DNA of 64,000 bases from Gracilibacillus halophilus YIM-C55.5 (GTDB lineage: Bacteria > Bacillota > Bacilli > Bacillales > Amphibacillaceae), in assembly GCF_000359605.1 (NCBI RefSeq), contig NZ_APML01000019.1, positions 186,001-250,000 of the forward strand. Reading direction: 5' to 3'. Every line of letters starts with the position of its first letter. Position 1 is the first letter of the stretch. This document shows, in pieces, positions 27,854-39,302 of this stretch. The notes beneath the pieces were generated by a model. The model was not told the DNA's origin. It was given only the letters and a program-made list of their open reading frames with translations, and did no database searches. A program made the translations under genes and the position numbers.

Positions 27854-28855
27854 TTAGTTGTTATCTTGATCATCATTTTCCTCATTATTATCGGTTAATT
27901 TACCAATTGAATCACGCATATCTGTATCAGCGTCAATATTCTTGTAATTCATGTAATCCATCACACCCATATGTCCAGAACGTAATGCTGCTGCCAGTGC
28001 TTGTGGAACTTCTGCTTCAGCTTCCACCACTTTCGCGCGCATTTCTTGTACTTTCGCCATCATTTCTTGTTCTTGAGCGACTGCCATCGCACGACGTTCT
28101 TCTGCTTTAGCTTGAGCAATATTTTTATCTGCTTCTGCTTGATCTGTCTGCAAGATCGCACCGATGTTCTTACCTACGTCAACATCAGCAATATCAATAG
28201 ATAATATTTCAAAAGCGGTTCCTGCATCCAAGCCTCGATTAAGCACATTATGCGAGATCGAATCAGGGTCTTCCAACACTTCCGTATGTGCTTGTGAACT
28301 ACCAATTGTACTAACGACTCCCTCACCGACACGAGCGATCACTGTATCTTCGCCAGCACCACCTACGAGTCGATCAATGTTAGCGCGAACAGTGATTCTA
28401 GCTTTTGCTTTTACTTCAATACCATCCATAGCAATACCCGCAATAAATGGAGTTTCAATAACTTTTGGATTTACACTCATTTGTACAGCTTCTAATACAT
28501 CACGACCTGCTAAATCAATCGCAGCACATCGTTCAAAACTCAACTCAATATTAGCCCGTTGTGCAGCAATTAACGCATTGACGACTCGGTCTACGTTACC
28601 ACCTGCTAAGTAATGACTTTCCAACTGATTTGTTGTCACACCTAAACCAGCTTTATGTGCTTTAATTAACGGGTTAATGACACGAGACGGGACAACTCGT
28701 CTTAAACGCATCCCTACAAGTGTAAAAATACTGACTTTCACCCCGGCTGCTAATGCACTAATCCATAGCATGACTGGAATAAAGGTAAATAATATAATCA
28801 CTGCAATAACAATTAATGCAACACCAATAATTGGTACTAACTGTCCGTAATCCAT
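27854..28855 (-). CDS. floA: Flotillin-like protein FloA
   Basis: 333-residue scaffold of functional membrane microdomains. A membrane-inserted N-terminal hairpin (about 7-45) precedes an SPFH/band-7 domain and the EA-rich coiled region ([29 protein letters not shown], about 225-285). The ATG at 28855 is eight bases from AAGGAGG; an ATG two bases after that site is too close. It follows the long NfeD protease gene by 21 bases, the standard NfeD-flotillin pairing. Confidence 0.96.
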   Translation of the reverse strand: MDYGQLVPIIGVALIVIAVIILFTFIPVMLWISALAAGVKVSIFTLVGMRLRRVVPSRVINPLIKAHKAGLGVTTNQLESHYLAGGNVDRVVNALIAAQRANIELSFERCAAIDLAGRDVLEAVQMSVNPKVIETPFIAGIAMDGIEVKAKARITVRANIDRLVGGAGEDTVIARVGEGVVSTIGSSQAHTEVLEDPDSISHNVLNRGLDAGTAFEILSIDIADVDVGKNIGAILQTDQAEADKNIAQAKAEERRAMAVAQEQEMMAKVQEMRAKVVEAEAEVPQALAAALRSGHMGVMDYMNYKNIDADTDMRDSIGKLTDNNEENDDQDNN

Positions 28856-28876
28856 GTTCATATCCTCCTTCAATGT

Positions 28877-30217
28877 TTATGTTTGAATCTCTTTTACAAC
28901 AATTCGTGAACCTTCCACTTTAATAATTTTTACTGGTCGGTCTTTTGCTACAAAACTTCCTTCTGATACAACATCAAGTCGCTCTTCATTAAACTCAGCC
29001 GCTCCCGATGGTCGTAATTGGGTTAAAGTGACTCCTTGTAATCCAATCAACTCTAATCGATTGGCATTCGATACATAACCTTCTTCAGCCGTCGTTGCAT
29101 CTTGTAAAATAATATGGCGAAAGAAGCCTTTTTCCACTCCAATGATTTTAAATAAAATTACCGAGAGAGCTATGGCTGTGATTAGTGCAATCGCAATGCT
29201 CATCGCCATATGTCCGACATCATCAGTCGACATAAACAATGAACCAACGATCGCACCTACCCCTATGAACCCTAAAATACCACCTGGAGTGAATAATTCA
29301 ATAATTAATAACACAATTCCTATCATCAATAATACGATGGCTTCATAACCAGCTAAACCTGCAATAATATGACCATAGAAAAAGAGAACAAGCGATCCAA
29401 TTCCGATGGATCCAGGAATACCAAACCCTGGTGAATAGAGTTCAACAATGAGCCCCATACTCGCTAAGGACAATAAGATCGGAACGACCACTGGATTGGT
29501 GATAAACCGCGCAATATGTTCAGCAAGTGTAGGCTCTACTTCAACTGTTTCAGCTCCTGTTAGGTTTAATTCTTTTAATAGCGCTTTACGATTGTCAACA
29601 ATCGCCTCAGCGTAGTCAACTTCTACTGCAGATTCAGCACCTAATGTAAGGAATTCTCCTTTTGGTGCACCATATTCACTTAGATCAATAGATTTATCAG
29701 CCATTGCTCGAGCATAGAGTGGGTCACGCCCTTTGGATGTTGCAGCACTTTCCATACTCGCGATCCAGGCAGATTGCGTTTTTTTGTCAGCGGCGTTCCC
29801 ATCACTTGTTATTACACCACTGGCCCCCATGCTGGCTTGCGGTTTGAAATAAATATGATCTGTGTTTAACGCTATGTAAGAACCAGCTGATATAGCTTTC
29901 ACGGTAACAAACGAAGTGGTTTCAATCTCCATATCTTGTAGGAGCTCAGCTATATTTTGTGCAGCAGCAACCGCTCCACCAGGTGTATTGATTTCAAAAA
30001 TCATATGATCTGCTTGATTAGCAGCCGCTTCTTCTGTCGCTCTTCGTAAAAAAGCCTCTAAACCTCTTTCGACCTCATTCTCGATCGGTACAATATAAAC
30101 GAGACTTCCTGAACCAACATCCTCAGCGGTTTCTGCTTGAGGGGTAGCACATAATGGACTACTGAAGAGGCCAAACATAATCAAAACCAATCCAATGATA
30201 AGTGCTCTCCTTCTCAT
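28877..30217 (-). CDS. yqeZ: NfeD-type membrane-bound serine protease (YqeZ)
   Basis: 446 residues: signal peptide (RRRALIIGLVLIMFGLFSSPLCA), a ClpP-like domain with the nucleophile region ISAGSYIAL and the Lys-region GASGVITSDGNAADKK (about 105-160), four to five membrane helices (about 240-365), and a C-terminal NfeD OB-fold (LIGLQGVTLTQLRPSG ... SRIVVKEI). Partner of FloA. ATG at 30217 with AAGGGAGGG; a second ATG just upstream is possible. Confidence 0.92.
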   Translation of the reverse strand: MRRRALIIGLVLIMFGLFSSPLCATPQAETAEDVGSGSLVYIVPIENEVERGLEAFLRRATEEAAANQADHMIFEINTPGGAVAAAQNIAELLQDMEIETTSFVTVKAISAGSYIALNTDHIYFKPQASMGASGVITSDGNAADKKTQSAWIASMESAATSKGRDPLYARAMADKSIDLSEYGAPKGEFLTLGAESAVEVDYAEAIVDNRKALLKELNLTGAETVEVEPTLAEHIARFITNPVVVPILLSLASMGLIVELYSPGFGIPGSIGIGSLVLFFYGHIIAGLAGYEAIVLLMIGIVLLIIELFTPGGILGFIGVGAIVGSLFMSTDDVGHMAMSIAIALITAIALSVILFKIIGVEKGFFRHIILQDATTAEEGYVSNANRLELIGLQGVTLTQLRPSGAAEFNEERLDVVSEGSFVAKDRPVKIIKVEGSRIVVKEIQT

Positions 30218-30385
30218 CATATCCCTCCCTTCTCCATTCAACTTCATCTTTCTTACACTTTATACGAAGGTAAAACGTCAAAGGTTTCATAAAATTATTA
30301 ATGGTTGGTGACGATTTCATTAGTATCATTAAAAAATAATGAATCGAGGTTAAGCGTAGTTCATCGAATGATTGCAAATAAAAGT

Positions 30386-30425
30386 GTAAAAAATCCTTAA
30401 CCTATAGTGTAGGCTAAGGATTTGG
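30386..30425 (-). terminator. Terminator of rpsU-yqeY
   Basis: AAATCCTTAGCCTACA ctat aggttAAGGATTT hairpin followed by TTTTACACTTTT on the minus strand. Confidence 0.85.
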
Positions 30426-30457
30426 TTAGTCTTATTATAGTGGGTTATCTTAATCAT

Positions 30458-30904
30458 TTACGTAAGATGTTTTTGCACGACTTGATTCACCTTAGTGCCA
30501 TCTGCCTTACCTTTCACTTTTGGCATCAAAGCACCCATTACCTTACCCATATCTTGCTTAGATTCAGCTTGAACTTCTTTGATTGTTTCTTTTACAACTT
30601 CATCAAGTTCATCATCTGTTAATGGGGTCGGCATATATGCTTGAATCACTTGTATTTCATGTTGAAGATTTTCAACTAAATCATCACGTCCAGCATCTTG
30701 AAATTCTTGGAGGGAGTCTTTTCTCTGTTTTAGCTCTCTTGCTAGAACAGTGAGTTCTTCTTCCTCATTCAAATCATCTTTTTGCAACTTAATGGCTTCA
30801 TTTTGAAGAGCAGATTTTACCATTCGGATAACATTTAACTTGGGCTTATCCTTATCCTTCATCGCTTGCTTCATATCCTGGTTCAATTGATTCACAATAG
30901 CCAT
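30458..30904 (-). CDS. yqeY: YqeY (GatB-tail domain) protein
   Basis: 148-residue two-domain helical protein related to the C-terminus of GatB. Family signatures are [49 protein letters not shown] and [17 protein letters not shown]. May bind tRNA, but no activity is established. It follows rpsU by 18 bases in a two-gene transcript with a strong promoter at 31168-31196. Confidence 0.95.
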   Translation of the reverse strand: MAIVNQLNQDMKQAMKDKDKPKLNVIRMVKSALQNEAIKLQKDDLNEEEELTVLARELKQRKDSLQEFQDAGRDDLVENLQHEIQVIQAYMPTPLTDDELDEVVKETIKEVQAESKQDMGKVMGALMPKVKGKADGTKVNQVVQKHLT

Positions 30905-30922
30905 TATGATTTTACACCCTCT

Positions 30923-31096
30923 TTATTTACGCTTTCTAGCATTCTCAGACTTTTTCTTACGACGAACGCTAGGTTTTTCATAAAATTCACGCTTACGATA
31001 TTCAGATAATGTACCCGATTTGGAAACATCACGTTTAAAGCGACGAAGAGCGTCATCAAGCGACTCGTTTTTACGCACGCGAGTTGTGTTAGCCAT
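30923..31096 (-). CDS. rpsU: 30S ribosomal protein S21
   Basis: 57-residue, strongly basic S21 ([20 protein letters not shown] start, [11 protein letters not shown]). The ATG at 31096 lies eight bases after GGAGGGAGGG; the upstream extension is not S21-like. First gene of rpsU-yqeY. Confidence 0.97.
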   Translation of the reverse strand: MANTTRVRKNESLDDALRRFKRDVSKSGTLSEYRKREFYEKPSVRRKKKSENARKRK

Positions 31097-31167
31097 GCTA
31101 ATTTCCCTCCCTCCGAAGCGAACAAATAAATTCATCAACATATGTATCTATAGCATATGTCTTATAC

Positions 31168-31196
31168 ATTATAATACAATGATTGAAATAGGTCAA
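31168..31196 (-). promoter_or_regulatory. Sigma-A promoter of rpsU-yqeY
   Basis: TTGACC, 17-base spacer, TATAAT, about 72 bases before the rpsU start. The -35 box abuts the mtaB stop region. Confidence 0.85.
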
Positions 31197-31201
31197 CTGT
31201 T

Positions 31202-32536
31202 TTATATTTTCAATGCTTCATCATCCATGACACGGACAAATGTACCATCGTTATACGGGTAACCTGCTTTTGTGATTTTGACACGGACAATTTGACCAAT
31301 CATATCTTTCGTTCCTTCAAAACGTACTTTTAAATAATTATCCGAATAGCCGATCAAGTGATTTGGATATTCTTGATCAAATTCTTCAGGAATCACTTCT
31401 ACCACTTCATCTTCATATCGTTTGGCATATTCATATGCTTGGTGGTTCGACAACTCAATTAACTGTTGCACACGTTGATGTTTCACTTGATCATTCACTT
31501 GATCATCCATACGTGCGGCTGGTGTACCCGTACGCTTTGAAAATGGAAAAACATGCAATTCAGAGTAACCAATATCACGGACAAAATTCATTGTTTCTTG
31601 AAACTCTTCCTCTGTTTCACCTGGAAATCCAACAATGACATCTGAGGTAATCGCCAGTTCTGGTAAAGCTTGTTGAATCTTCTCAATCCGTTTCTTATAA
31701 AAGTCAGTCGAATATTTCCGTCGCATCCGTTCTAGTACGGTATTAGAACCTGACTGCAACGGAATATGTAAGTGTGGAACGACTTTCGTTGAACGGTCGA
31801 GGACTTCAATCACCTCATCCGTTATTTGACTCGCTTCGATTGAAGAGATACGAATTCGTTTCAAACCTTCGACATGGTTTTCTAAATCACGCAGGAGTTG
31901 GGCAAAATTGTAATCTTTCATGTCTTCACCATAACCTGCTGTATGTATACCCGTTAAGACGATCTCTTTGTATCCTGCATCAACTAATTGTTGAGCTTGA
32001 TCTAACACATTTTCCGGTTTACGTGAACGCAACAAACCGCGAGACCATGGGATAATGCAGAATGTACAGAAGTTGTTACAGCCTTCTTGAATTTTTAAAT
32101 TTGCTCGGGTACGATCAGAAAACTCAGGTACATCCATTTCTTCAAATACACGGTTTTTCATAATATTCGAAACACCATTAATAGGCATACGATGTTCTTG
32201 ATGTTCTTCAATATGTTGAATCATCTTGCCACGATCTTGAGTACCGACGACAATATCAACCCCAGGAATTTCCATGATTTCTCCTGGTGAAGTTTGTGCA
32301 TAACACCCTGTCACACAAACGACTGCTTCAGGATTTTTTCGCACAGCTCGACGGATGACTTGTCGACTTTTTTTATCACCTGTATTCGTTACCGTGCACG
32401 TGTTAATCACATAAACATCGGCATGGTGATCAAAATCGACGCGTTCATATCCTTCATTTTTAAACTTTTGCCATATCCCTTCTGTTTCATACTGGTTTAC
32501 TTTACAACCTAACGTATGAAAAGCCACTGTCGTCAT
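31202..32536 (-). CDS. mtaB: tRNA t6A37 methylthiotransferase MtaB
   Basis: Converts t6A37 to ms2t6A in ANN-decoding tRNAs using two iron-sulfur clusters and SAM. 444 residues: UPF0004 domain (FHTLGCKVNQYET, VINTCTVT, VTGCYAQ), radical SAM motif CNNFCTFC (about 153-160), and a C-terminal TRAM domain. Last gene of the long hrcA heat-shock unit, four bases from rsmE. Confidence 0.97.
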   Translation of the reverse strand: MTTVAFHTLGCKVNQYETEGIWQKFKNEGYERVDFDHHADVYVINTCTVTNTGDKKSRQVIRRAVRKNPEAVVCVTGCYAQTSPGEIMEIPGVDIVVGTQDRGKMIQHIEEHQEHRMPINGVSNIMKNRVFEEMDVPEFSDRTRANLKIQEGCNNFCTFCIIPWSRGLLRSRKPENVLDQAQQLVDAGYKEIVLTGIHTAGYGEDMKDYNFAQLLRDLENHVEGLKRIRISSIEASQITDEVIEVLDRSTKVVPHLHIPLQSGSNTVLERMRRKYSTDFYKKRIEKIQQALPELAITSDVIVGFPGETEEEFQETMNFVRDIGYSELHVFPFSKRTGTPAARMDDQVNDQVKHQRVQQLIELSNHQAYEYAKRYEDEVVEVIPEEFDQEYPNHLIGYSDNYLKVRFEGTKDMIGQIVRVKITKAGYPYNDGTFVRVMDDEALKI

Positions 32537-32540
32537 CTCT

Positions 32541-33296
32541 TCACCTCATTTCTTCAAAATAAAATGATAAGCAAGCTAAAGCATACAGTGAAGCCGTTTC
32601 AGTCCTCAAAATACGCGGTCCTAATCGAATCGATTGGAAACCAGCTTCTTTTAACTGTCGTACTTCATTTTCCGCAAATCCTCCTTCAGGTCCAATGCAA
32701 ATCATGATCGACTCACCAGGGATAACATCTTCTAACATTTGATAAAGTGTTGGATTAGGGAAAGACTGTTTCGCTTCTTCTTCATAGGCAATGAATGTAT
32801 GCTCATAACTATCACTCGCTTTTAGCAATTCATTGATACTATAAACTGACGCTACTGTTGGTATATAATTACGATGTGTTTGTTCACTCGCTTCTTTCAC
32901 AATCTTTTGCCAGCGGTCTTTTTTCTTTTTCACTTTCTTTTCATCCCATTTCACCACAGATCGTTTCGCTTGAAAGGGAATGAATGCATTCGCTCCTAGT
33001 TCCGTACCTTTTTGCAAAATCCAGTCCCATTTGTCACCTTTAGGTAAACCTTGAGCAATCGTCACAGATACTGGAAGCTCTTGATCTTCATCAAGCCATT
33101 CTAATACATTTGCGTGTACGGCTTGATCACTTATGTCGGTAATTTGACAACGTGCAGATACCCCGTCTGGCCGATTACAAATCACTTTGCTTCCTTCTTC
33201 CATTCGCATAACGCGTATGATATGATGAGCATCATCGCCGTGTATCGTCACTTGATCCTTTGTCCAATTCTCTTCATCGATGAAATAACGTTGCAA
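32541..33296 (-). CDS. rsmE: 16S rRNA (uracil-1498-N3)-methyltransferase
   Basis: 251-residue SPOUT methyltransferase. An N-terminal PUA-like domain (HHIIRVMRMEEGSKV) precedes the knot motifs (IGPEGGFAENEV, RLGPRILRTETASLYAL). A TTG start at 33296 after AGGTGAT gives the family N-terminus MQRYF. Lies four bases after the prmA frame and before mtaB. Confidence 0.96.
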   Translation of the reverse strand: MQRYFIDEENWTKDQVTIHGDDAHHIIRVMRMEEGSKVICNRPDGVSARCQITDISDQAVHANVLEWLDEDQELPVSVTIAQGLPKGDKWDWILQKGTELGANAFIPFQAKRSVVKWDEKKVKKKKDRWQKIVKEASEQTHRNYIPTVASVYSINELLKASDSYEHTFIAYEEEAKQSFPNPTLYQMLEDVIPGESIMICIGPEGGFAENEVRQLKEAGFQSIRLGPRILRTETASLYALACLSFYFEEMR

Positions 33297-33300
33297 ATCA

Positions 33301-34250
33301 TCACCTGCTCTCTAACGGTTTTTGAGCGATGAATGAAATCCAGTCTTCCATTTTGTTTTCCTCGATAATATCGAAACCGATTTTGACTAAGGCATGTTTT
33401 ACTTCATCCTTTTTCGTTTGAATAATACCTGAAGTAATAAAATAGCCACCCGGTTTCACCAAATGAAACGCCTGTTTTTCAAAACGTAGTATAACTTCGG
33501 CTAAAATATTTGAAACAATGACATCCGGTTGGATTGTGACGTTATCTAATAAGTTATTTTGCTTTGCATGAATTTGTTCGTCCACCTTATTTAATTTTGC
33601 ATTAATGGTGGTACTTTTTACAGCGACATCATCTAAATCATAGGCAGATACGTGTGTTGCGCCGAATAAAATCGACGCAATACTTAACACACCCGATCCA
33701 CACCCAACATCAATCACTTGATCATCTGTCTGAATATACCGTTCTAAAGCTTGTATACTAAGTACGGTGGTCGGATGCGTACCTGTACCAAATGCCATTC
33801 CCGGGTCTAATTCGATAATAATTTCATCGGAGGTAACCGGTTGGTAATCTTCCCACGTAGCGTTATGGTGACTTTATCAGAAATTTTCACCGGTTTATAA
33901 TACTTTTTCCAAGCAGTTGCCCAATCTTCTTCATTGACTTCACTTAATGTAATTTTGTTGAGGCCAATATCAATATCATGTACGAGTAAATTGTTAATCG
34001 CTTGTTTAATTTCAGATACTGTTTCGCCTAGAAAACTGTTTACAGGTAGATAAGCCTTGAGGCGTACACCTTCTTCAGGATAATCAGCTGGGTCTAGTTC
34101 ATAAACTTCGCCATACATTGAATCCCATTCCGCTTCCAAATCTGCTTTATCTTCAATCACCACACCGCTAGCACCGGCTTCATGAAGAATGTTTGAAATC
34201 GGCTCAATCGCTTCATTTGTCGTGTAAATACTCAATTCAGTCCACTTCAA
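33301..34250 (-). pseudogene. prmA: Ribosomal protein L11 methyltransferase, broken by a one-base frameshift
   Basis: Two overlapping-frame pieces make one full PrmA. The N-terminal part (from TTG 34250, MKWTELSIYTTNEAIEPISNIL) is normal to VKISDKVTIT, then runs out of frame to a TAG at 33807. The conserved continuation TWEDYQPVTSDEIIIELDPGMAFGTGTHPTT is in the next frame and runs to 33301 with intact SAM motifs (VIDVGCGSGVLSIA, DVIVSNILAE). Family alignment expects a proline (CCT) before TW, but the DNA has CT, so one C is missing near 33860. Everything else is conserved. It may be a sequencing error, a recent mutation or, less likely, recoding. PrmA is dispensable in many bacteria. Confidence 0.9.
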
Positions 34251-34273
34251 ACAGATCAACTCACTTTTATGAT

Positions 34274-35398
34274 TTATTCACCTTTGAACGCGCGTTTCAC
34301 TCTTTGAAAAAAGGTGTCTTCTTGTTCATCAGCTGGCTTGTTTCCACTAATCTCATGAAATTCTCGCAACAATTCCTTCTGTCTGTCAGTTAAGTTTGTT
34401 GGTGTGACAACACGAATTCTAACATGTTGATCGCCATGACCTTGACCATGAACGTTCGGTGCACCTTTTCCTTTTAATCTGAAGGTTTTCCCATTTTGCG
34501 TACCAGCTGGGATCTTCAATTTCACGCGTCCATGAACAGTAGGTACTTCTACTTCATCACCTAATGCAGCTTGTGTGAATGTGACTGGCATTTCACAGAA
34601 AATATGGTCTCCTTCGCGTTCATAAAATTCATGTGGTTGAACTTGAACAACAACATATAAGTCGCCTGGAGGACCCCCATTTACGCCTTCTTCACCTTTT
34701 CCAGCCACACGTATCTGTTGACCATGATCAATACCTGCTGGAATGTTAATTTGAATGGTTTTACGCGTTTTCACGCGACCATCGCCACCACAAGTCGTAC
34801 ATTTATCTTTAATCATTTTTCCAGTTCCTTGACAATGGTGACATGCTCTTCGATTAACAACACGACCAAATGGTGTATTTTGTTCCATGTTTAACTGGCC
34901 ACTTCCGTTACAATGTGAACATGTTTCTGGATGTGTACCAGGTTTTGCGCCAGAACCTTGACACGTACTACAAGATTCTTCTTGAGGAATATAGATTTCA
35001 GTATCTTTACCAAAAATCGCTTCTTCAAACTCTAATGTCATGCGATACTGTAAATCATTGCCTTGACGTGGTGCATTCGGATCACGTCTGCGTCCGCCTC
35101 CGAAGAACATATCAAAAATATCTCCGAAGCCACCAAAGTCATCAGCACCACCGAAACCACCAAAACCACCAGCTTGACCTGGATCTGCAGTACCAAACTG
35201 ATCGTAGTTCGCACGCTTTTGTTCATCTCCTAGTACTTCATATGCGTCTTTTACTTCTTTAAATTTCTCTTGCGCGTTTTCTTCTTCACTTACGTCCGGA
35301 TGATATTTCCGAGCTAATTTACGGTAGGCTTTTTTGATCTCGTCTTTTGATGCATTTTTTGAAACACCTAATATATCATAATAGTCTTTATTACTCAC
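34274..35398 (-). CDS. dnaJ: Chaperone DnaJ
   Basis: 374 residues: J domain with HPD (about 34-36), a Gly/Phe-rich linker ([17 protein letters not shown]), four zinc-finger CxxCxGxG repeats (about 140-205: [32 protein letters not shown]), and the C-terminal substrate domains. The start is the GTG at 35398, giving [14 protein letters not shown]; the open frame upstream crosses the dnaK terminator and its own promoter. The ribosome site is weak and distant. Confidence 0.96.
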   Translation of the reverse strand: MSNKDYYDILGVSKNASKDEIKKAYRKLARKYHPDVSEEENAQEKFKEVKDAYEVLGDEQKRANYDQFGTADPGQAGGFGGFGGADDFGGFGDIFDMFFGGGRRRDPNAPRQGNDLQYRMTLEFEEAIFGKDTEIYIPQEESCSTCQGSGAKPGTHPETCSHCNGSGQLNMEQNTPFGRVVNRRACHHCQGTGKMIKDKCTTCGGDGRVKTRKTIQINIPAGIDHGQQIRVAGKGEEGVNGGPPGDLYVVVQVQPHEFYEREGDHIFCEMPVTFTQAALGDEVEVPTVHGRVKLKIPAGTQNGKTFRLKGKGAPNVHGQGHGDQHVRIRVVTPTNLTDRQKELLREFHEISGNKPADEQEDTFFQRVKRAFKGE

Positions 35399-35437
35399 TG
35401 GCTGATCACGCTCCCGCTCGTTTATTGCATAAACTTT

Positions 35438-35467
35438 ATCATAACATTGAACCATAAATATTTTCAA
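35438..35467 (-). promoter_or_regulatory. Sigma-A promoter candidate for dnaJ
   Basis: TTGAAA, 18-base spacer, TATGAT on the minus strand between the dnaK terminator and dnaJ. Confidence 0.55.
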
Positions 35468-35496
35468 ATATTTATCTGTCCATCTCGGATGAAACA

Positions 35497-35536
35497 TGGA
35501 AAAAGTCAAAGCCATGGAAATGGACTTTGACTTTTT
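35497..35536 (-). terminator. Terminator between dnaK and dnaJ
   Basis: A 12-bp perfect stem AAAAAGTCAAAG / CTTTGACTTTTT with T's in the distal arm. It should reduce read-through into dnaJ. Confidence 0.8.
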
Positions 35537-35560
35537 GTCTTACTTGTTTGAGGCAAATCG

Positions 35561-37402
<1,842 letters not shown>

Positions 37403-37429
37403 CTATATCCTCCTTCACTTCCTATGTAC

Positions 37430-38029
37430 TTATTGATTTACTTTGACCATTGCAGGGCGAATCACACGATCTTTCAATTTATACCCTTTTTGCATGGTCT
37501 CAACAATTTGATTTGATTCATACCCTTCTTCATCCGCTTGAGCAACCGCCTGATGAAGATGCGGGTCAAATTCTGCACCGTCTGTTTCGATCTCTTCGAC
37601 ACCCTCTTCTTCAAGAACAGAACGCAACTGACGGTATACCATTTCTAAGCCATCAACAACACTTTTTGCTGCTTTATCTTCAACTTCTACTTGTAACGCA
37701 CGTTCAAAATTATCTAATACGGGTAGCAATTCTGTTACAACATTTTGCGATTTATATTTTAAATCTGCTTCTTTTTCTTTCTTGGTTCGTTTACGGAAGT
37801 TATCATATTCCGCTTGAACACGTAACAGTTTATCTTGCAATTCTGTTTTTTCTTGTTCCAATTTGTCGTACGCTTCTTTATCAACTGTATCTTCAAATGA
37901 TACAACTTCTTCAGATGCGTCTTCATCGACAACTTCTACATCTTCGTCAACATCTGTTTCAACACTTGATTCTTGTGGATCCTTCACTTCTTCTTCAGAA
38001 AATTTTTGTTGCTCTTCTTTTTCTGCCAT
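37430..38029 (-). CDS. grpE: Nucleotide exchange factor GrpE
   Basis: 199 residues: very acidic, Val/Glu/Asp-rich first 50 residues, a long coiled-coil helix ([30 protein letters not shown]), and the C-terminal beta domain ([31 protein letters not shown]). It releases ADP from DnaK. ATG at 38029, eight bases after AGGAGG. A stable hairpin lies between hrcA and this gene. Confidence 0.97.
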   Translation of the reverse strand: MAEKEEQQKFSEEEVKDPQESSVETDVDEDVEVVDEDASEEVVSFEDTVDKEAYDKLEQEKTELQDKLLRVQAEYDNFRKRTKKEKEADLKYKSQNVVTELLPVLDNFERALQVEVEDKAAKSVVDGLEMVYRQLRSVLEEEGVEEIETDGAEFDPHLHQAVAQADEEGYESNQIVETMQKGYKLKDRVIRPAMVKVNQ

Positions 38030-38115
38030 TAATGTCACCTCCTAAATAAAACCATGCTCAAGCTAAACATAAATGAAATAAAATAGCAAATAAAATGCAT
38101 TACATACTACGTAAG

Positions 38116-38147
38116 AAAAGAGTATAGTATCGACACCATACTCTTTC
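38116..38147 (-). terminator. Hairpin between hrcA and grpE
   Basis: AAGAGTATGGTGTCGATACTATACTCTT followed by TTCTTAC. Position and weak T run suggest a partial terminator or an mRNA processing/stability stem like the one described between hrcA and grpE in B. subtilis. Confidence 0.65.
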
Positions 38148-38155
38148 CGGACCAA

Positions 38156-39178
38156 TTAATACCAAGAATGAAAGGTACTTGTCAAACGTTTGGATAATAC
38201 ATTTAATAACGTAATCACACGTGAATATTCCATTCGAGTTGGTCCAAGTAATGCAATCGTACCAATTTGACCTTCGCCTAGAGAGTACGTTGTCGTAATT
38301 AAACTACAATCTTGCATTTCGTCTAATTGATTTTCATGTCCAATCGATACTTTCATTCCTTGTTCCGACGTTCGCAATAAATGAGCCATTTCGTCTTCTT
38401 TTTCCATTACCGTATATAAAGACTGGATTTTTTGGACATCGTTAAATTCAGGTTGCATAAGAATGTTGGTTTTTCCATCCATATATAACTTTACGGGTTG
38501 CTTATCTAATAGTGCTTCTTTCAAATAATGATAAGTCATTTCATAATCATCACTATGTTCACGTAACAGCACCATGATTTCCCCGTATAGTTTTTCTTCT
38601 AATTGAATAATCGGTACATCGGTTAAACGGTCATTCAATATATTTACTAGTTTCTCTAAATCGTTTGTTTTCATACTTGCCGGAACATTAAAATATCGAT
38701 GTTCAACATGCCCTGTACTTGTTACTAATATAGCGACTGCCGTATACTCTGATAAACTAATGATTTGAATTTGTTTTAACGTTGTTTCAAACACTTCCGG
38801 TCCTAGAATCATGGATGTATAATTCGTTAAATCCGATAATACACGAGCCGATTGCTGAACAACACGCTCAAATTCCAACATTTCTTTTCGGATCGAATTG
38901 CGTATGATCGTCATTTCACTTTCTGACAGTCGTGTCGGTGACAATAAATGATCGACGTAAAAACGATAACCTCTTTCAGAAGGAATACGGCCAGAAGAGG
39001 TATGTGTCTTCTCAATAAATCCCAAGTCTTCTAGATCTGCCATTTCATTACGTATCGTCGCTGGACTAAACGTTACTTGCTCCTTCTTAGCTATCGCACG
39101 AGATCCAATGGGTTCTGCTGATTGGATGAACTCATCAATAATAACCTGTAGTACTTGTACCTGTCTATCTGTAAGCAT
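38156..39178 (-). CDS. hrcA: Heat-inducible transcription repressor HrcA
   Basis: 340 residues. The N-terminal winged helix (LTDRQVQVLQVIIDEFIQSAEPIGSRAI, then FSPATIRNEMADLEDLGFIEKTHTSSGRIPS) binds CIRCE; a GAF-like dimerisation domain follows. Autoregulated through the CIRCE element between the promoter and the gene. First gene of hrcA-grpE-dnaK. Confidence 0.98.
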   Translation of the reverse strand: MLTDRQVQVLQVIIDEFIQSAEPIGSRAIAKKEQVTFSPATIRNEMADLEDLGFIEKTHTSSGRIPSERGYRFYVDHLLSPTRLSESEMTIIRNSIRKEMLEFERVVQQSARVLSDLTNYTSMILGPEVFETTLKQIQIISLSEYTAVAILVTSTGHVEHRYFNVPASMKTNDLEKLVNILNDRLTDVPIIQLEEKLYGEIMVLLREHSDDYEMTYHYLKEALLDKQPVKLYMDGKTNILMQPEFNDVQKIQSLYTVMEKEDEMAHLLRTSEQGMKVSIGHENQLDEMQDCSLITTTYSLGEGQIGTIALLGPTRMEYSRVITLLNVLSKRLTSTFHSWY

Positions 39179-39193
39179 CGATGATCACCTCTG

Positions 39194-39220
39194 TTAGCAC
39201 TCGTGTAAAATGAGTGCTAA
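39194..39220 (-). promoter_or_regulatory. CIRCE operator
   Basis: TTAGCACTC-N9-GAGTGCTAA, a perfect match to the HrcA operator, immediately downstream of the hrcA promoter. Confidence 0.98.
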
Positions 39221-39230
39221 ATCTATTTAT

Positions 39231-39259
39231 AAATTATCAAATCTCCTTATACATGTCAA
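39231..39259 (-). promoter_or_regulatory. Sigma-A promoter of the hrcA operon
   Basis: TTGACA, 17-base spacer, TAATTT, just upstream of CIRCE. Confidence 0.8.
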
Positions 39260-39302
39260 TTAAGAAAATCTCATTTTTTTCGACTAAAGAAAATGATCGC
39301 TA

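Noticed and set aside
28164-28613. 149-codon open frame opposite floA
   Set aside because: Antisense to the SPFH domain; Ser/Thr-rich artefact composition.
33801-33870. Programmed frameshift in prmA
   Set aside because: No slippery heptamer, no Shine-Dalgarno stimulator and no downstream pseudoknot seen; a simple deletion explains the data better.
34870-35262. 130-codon open frame opposite dnaJ
   Set aside because: Antisense to the zinc-finger region of dnaJ, no start signals.
37450-38049. 199-codon open frame on the plus strand opposite grpE
   Set aside because: It is the antisense shadow of a conserved grpE, lacks a ribosome site and has a Leu/His/Gln-biased composition typical of reverse reading of Glu/Lys-rich genes.
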